DNA of 64,000 nucleotides from Cunninghamia lanceolata (Eukaryota > Streptophyta > Pinopsida > Cupressales > Cupressaceae). The stretch spans positions 2,480,001 through 2,544,000 of the forward strand of contig BSBN01000252.1 in the NCBI GenBank assembly GCA_027924645.1, written 5' to 3'. The notes under the pieces are model-generated. The model did no database searches. It had not been told where the DNA came from and saw nothing but the letters and a program-made list of their open reading frames with translations. Of this stretch, positions 60,465-64,000 are shown one piece after another. A program made the translations under genes and the position numbers. Position 1 is the first letter of the stretch. Each line of letters opens with the position of its first letter.

Positions 60465-61520
60465 TTAATCAAAGGTTCTCCTCCTCTTTTGCATGAAAAG
60501 CAGCAACATAGTTCCTTTGATATTGTGCATTGTTTTCAAAGCAATTTTCTTCATATCCCTTTTAGAATTAGTTCCAACATTCAAAGCCATGAACAAACAT
60601 TCACTACTTTCATCATCTAGATAGTCAGACTCATCATTAGATATGCTCTCATCCTCTTTAACATAATAACTTCTCTTGAATGATTTACTTTTATTATCCT
60701 TGTATTTGTCACTTGAAATTTTGATTGGACATTTTGAAGAATAATGACCTATCTTTCCACAACTAAAACATTTAAAGGGTAACTTACCTTTGTATTTTCC
60801 AGAACCATTTTTCAACCTGCTTACAAAATTTACTTCCACTTCATCAAAGTCATCTAAATCTGATTCAACATTCTTTTATGTTTTGCTAGCCTTAAAAGCA
60901 GTTTCTTTTCTTGGCTCATTTTGACCAAATTCTCTTATCTCAAAAGTAGTTAGAGTACCAAACATTTTATCCCTAGCATAATTATCCAAATCTTGAGTCT
61001 CTTCAATAGTAAAAACTTTAGCACTATAAGATTTAGGAAGAGTTCTTGGTACCTTCTTTACCACTTCTTTTTCCTCCAGCTCTCCACCAAGGCCAGTGAT
61101 GGAATTGACAATTTCATCCACTCTCTGCATGTAACTTGCAATATTTTCATCCTCTAACATCCTTAGGGCTTCAAACTTGGACTTTAGAATCTACAACTTT
61201 GCTTGCTTGACCTTGTCATCTCCTTCATAGGTACTTTCCATTTTCTTCCAGATCTCATGAGTAGTTTTGTGACTCATTACCTTCACTAATTCAGAGTCGA
61301 AAAGATTGTTCAGGAGAGCACTCCTCACCTTGCCATTGTTCTCATATTCTTTAATCTCATATTCATCTTTTAGACCATCTTTAGGTATAGTATACTCTTT
61401 GTCAACTATCTTCCATACTCCATATCCTAATGAAACAAGAAAACTTTCCATCCTGGTTTTCCAAAAAGCATAATTTGTTCCATCAAATACTGGAACCTCC
61501 ATACCTTTCCTGTACGCCAT
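60465..61520 (-). pseudogene. Copia-2 gag
   Basis: Starts MAYRKGMEVPVFDGTNYAFW at 61520, with UBN2-type gag core (ESFLVSLGYGVWKIVDKEY, HEIWKKMESTYEGDDKVKQ), a stop at 61191 replacing a Gln codon, ENIASYMQRVDEIVNSITGL, a stop near 60876, then the intact knuckle FKCFSCGKIGHYSSKC at about 60775-60730. All segments are in one frame. Two nonsense changes would suffice to explain its inactivation. Confidence 0.88.
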
Positions 61521-61561
61521 TCGAATCTACCCCAAGCGGTTAAGCTTCTTTAGGGAACTTT

Positions 61562-61573
61562 GCTCTGATACCA
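61562..61573 (-). other. Copia-2 primer-binding site
   Basis: Minus-strand TGGTATCAGAGC adjacent to the 5' LTR, complementary to initiator Met tRNA. Confidence 0.9.
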
Positions 61574-61575
61574 AT

Positions 61576-62955
61576 TGTTGGAATGCAAAAGGCAACTGAG
61601 AGGGGGCTGAATCAGTTGTATGTTAAAACTCCAATTCCTCAAAGAATTTTCAAACACCATCTACTTATAATGCATTAGAAAAATGTAAACATATGAAGCA
61701 TCAATGCAAACACATCCAAACACATAAGAACACCAAATTTACGTGGAAAACCCAATAAGGGAAAAACCACGGTGAGGATTAGCTCACATATATATGAATA
61801 ACAATACCAAAAATCAATAGGCTCACTGCCCAAAAGAAAGGCTCACTACCAAGGGCTCACTACCCAGAAGAGAGAAGAAAGAAGAAAATTGTTACAGAAA
61901 GATTCACTATCTCAAAGCAACAAGAGAGATCCACCACTTCCACTCCTTTCCATCCACAACCTTTGGCTCACTACCTCTTGCAAATTATGGCACACTAAAA
62001 TGTATACACCTTCAGCTCACTGCATTCCGGAGTCATAAGAATTTAAGTTCACACACAATATCACTTCCCTTGATTCACATCTTCTCTACTTTGTTCCACT
62101 CATCTTCATCTTGCATTTATACCATCTACAATTAAGATGAATCTCAATTAGGTCAGTCCTAATGAAGCGTGTGCATTACACACATGCAACATAACTTAGG
62201 TCGGCACTAAACACTTCCACAGTGGAAAGAAGTGAAAGTGGACCATTTCAAGGGATAACCAGGACTCAAATTTGTATCATCAAGCTACTTATCACATCCA
62301 CAATCCACGAGGTACCTCTACAAATGGCGCTAGTAATCCAGGTTGGCCAAACCTGAGCTAATGACCATATTCACGCTTCTCCAAGTCTAAACACATTGTA
62401 CGGACCACATAGAGACACACCACAACATCCACACACCTTTCCACAACATTCAACATCATCAAAAACCTCTACAACACTGCCGCAACCATCTGACACAAAG
62501 AATATCTTCATTAAGCACATCAGGATCCACTACCACTGAGCACCAACGCAAGAACTGATCTTGTGGAGAAACCCAACACAAGAAACTTCAAAGAAAGGTA
62601 CATATAGATTGTAGAAGAACATCCCCAAATCCATAGGACATGAAACCTCAATGCGGAGAAATGTGAAGCAATATCATTTCTCCCAGACAATCTTCTTCAC
62701 AGTCAAATACTCTGTCAAACACATCTTCTACTTCTGCACGATCCAGAACCTGATACTCTGGATATAACACCTCTAATCAACACTTCCAAACCACACATTC
62801 ATATCTTCAAATCAGAAGAAATGTGGAGCACAATACTGAGAGCAGCTCTGTCACATTGTACACTATTTTATCAAATTTTCTCAAAAGCACTTGGAAACCA
62901 AGTGAACCATCTGCTGGGAGTTGACATCAATGACAACACCAGCAAGTTTTCAACA
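61576..62955 (-). repeat. Copia-2 5' LTR (1380 bp)
   Basis: Plus-strand limits TGTTGGAATGCAAAAGG and AGCAAGTTTTCAACA. TATA-type signal at 62113-62121 (minus). Collinear with the 3' LTR with scattered changes and small gaps. Confidence 0.9.
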
Positions 62956-62972
62956 CGGCAACAACCTCCTCT

Positions 62973-64000
62973 AAACAGTATGGCAAGTCTATTATGCAAG
63001 CTAATTACAAGTAGATGCATATCCAGCATAGTATTTGAGCATAGAGAGAAATCAAAAAAATGGAAACAAATGGTGAAGTTTCATGCTATTGCAACAAGAA
63101 AACTTTCAGAGGTCACAACAGGCTGGGAGTGTGAGTGAAATCACTGCATTTCTCCATGTCACCTCTCATCATATAGTGAACACACAATTTCAAATTTGAC
63201 AGTAATATTTTTTCAAAAGATTGCAAGGTAATTTTAAAATGTAATAAAAGAAGCATTTTATTTGAATTTAAGAATAAAGAAAAACCATTTATTATAAAAA
63301 AAAAAGTAATAATAGAAACTGAAAACATATATTTGTGGAAATTGATAAGGATTAAAAGTGTCTGAAACTAGGAATTAGATATTTGTAGAAGAAACATGCC
63401 TGGATTTGGTCATCCCTATGATTTTTTTTTGTATTGCTTAATACGAAAAAGTGAAATAGAAAATGGCAAGCCATAAATGATTGACAATTCCAGGTAAACC
63501 AGTATATTTGATGGTTTAAAAATGAAGTATGATATGAATGAAAAGAAAATATATATACAAAATGTAAGTCTATGTTTTTAACCACTATGGCGGATCTATT
63601 AGGCACAATAATTACAAGTAGATTCATATCCAACATAGTTTTTGAGCATAGAGAGAAACTGAGAAAATGGAAACAAATGGTCAAGTTTCATGCTATTGCA
63701 ACAAGAAAAAATTCAAAAGTCACAGCAGGCTGGGAGTGTGAGTGAAATCACTCCATTTCTCCATGTCACCTCTCATCCTACAGTGAACACGTCATTTCAA
63801 ATTTGTCAGTAATGTTTTTTTAGAACATTGCAAGGTAATTTAAAAATGTAATAAAAGAAGCATTTTTTTCAATTTAACAATAAAGCAAAACTATTTATTA
63901 TAAAAATAGTAATAATAGAAACTAAAAACAAATATTTGTGGAAATTGATATGGATTAAAAATGTCTGAATGTGGGAATTAGATATTTGTGGAAGAAACAT
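62973..64000. repeat. Tandem repeat of about 605 bp, second copy cut by window edge
   Basis: 62973-63397 recurs at 63580-64000 in the same order (for example TTGAGCATAGAGAGAAA, CAGGCTGGGAGTGTGAGTGA, TTAGATATTTGT(A/G)GAAGAAA), with offsets of 607 falling to 603. No coding domain is visible. More copies may lie beyond the edge. Confidence 0.85.

Larger units (their letters stand above)
55615..62955 (-). mobile_element. Copia-2: Ty1/copia retrotransposon, same family as Copia-1, minus strand
   Basis: LTRs 55615-57024 and 61576-62955 flank a copia-order gag-pol on the minus strand. The primer site (minus TGGTATCAGAGC) lies at about 61562-61573. Flanks CAGCA (55610-55614) and CGGCA (62956-62960) are a probable target duplication with one change. 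Protein and LTR sequences match Copia-1 throughout, so two copies of one family lie about 18 kb apart in opposite orientation. It has fewer nonsense mutations than Copia-1 but several frameshifts. Confidence 0.92.

Overview
This window looks like repeat-dense nuclear DNA from a large plant genome. It is full of nested, decayed LTR retrotransposons of plant families (Ty1/copia with initiator-Met primer sites, a chromodomain Ty3/gypsy element, gag-only and gag-protease gypsy-like pieces), an L1-type LINE, and two degraded plant nuclear gene fragments: a PPR-DYW organelle RNA-editing factor and a SUV3-type RNA helicase. There are no operons, CRISPR arrays or prokaryotic genes. The texture resembles a gymnosperm, but the sequence alone does not fix the species.

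Layout. 1-2195: minus-strand gypsy-like gag plus retropepsin (element A), with its PBS and LTR on the right. 2.2-7.2 kb: no recognisable genes. 7243-7488: PPR-DYW C-terminal pseudogene. 9.6-11.7 kb: minus-strand LTR, primer site and a possible gag-like ORF. 14562-21770: complete minus-strand element with 2.5-kb LTRs, a perfect 5-bp target duplication (CATTC) and only a broken gag, which fits the TR-GAG class of non-autonomous elements. 21776-25595: plus-strand gypsy-like element B, related to A, whose primer-site region is tandemly triplicated. 25.6-28.4 kb: a further LTR of the A/B family, a second LTR with primer site, and a gypsy integrase C-terminus. 29010-37943: an L1-type LINE on the minus strand, split by Copia-1 (29947-37311, plus). 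38.0-41.3 kb: repeats without genes. 41326-47265: chromovirus with perfect AAAAC target duplication. 47358-54186: Copia-3. 55125-55400: SUV3 pseudogene. 55615-62955: Copia-2, minus strand, same family as Copia-1. 62973-64000: tandem repeat of about 605 bp.

None of the coding regions is intact. Every gag/pol has stops or frameshifts, and many stops in Copia-1 are C-to-T or G-to-A changes of the type cytosine methylation causes. The elements do not form a pathway; the window records successive insertions, and any mobility now would depend on proteins supplied elsewhere. I found no convincing new biological system. The most unusual items are the gag-only element whose LTRs carry dense TGCATATACA-type motifs, the triplicated primer site of element B, and an in-frame domain duplication in Copia-3.
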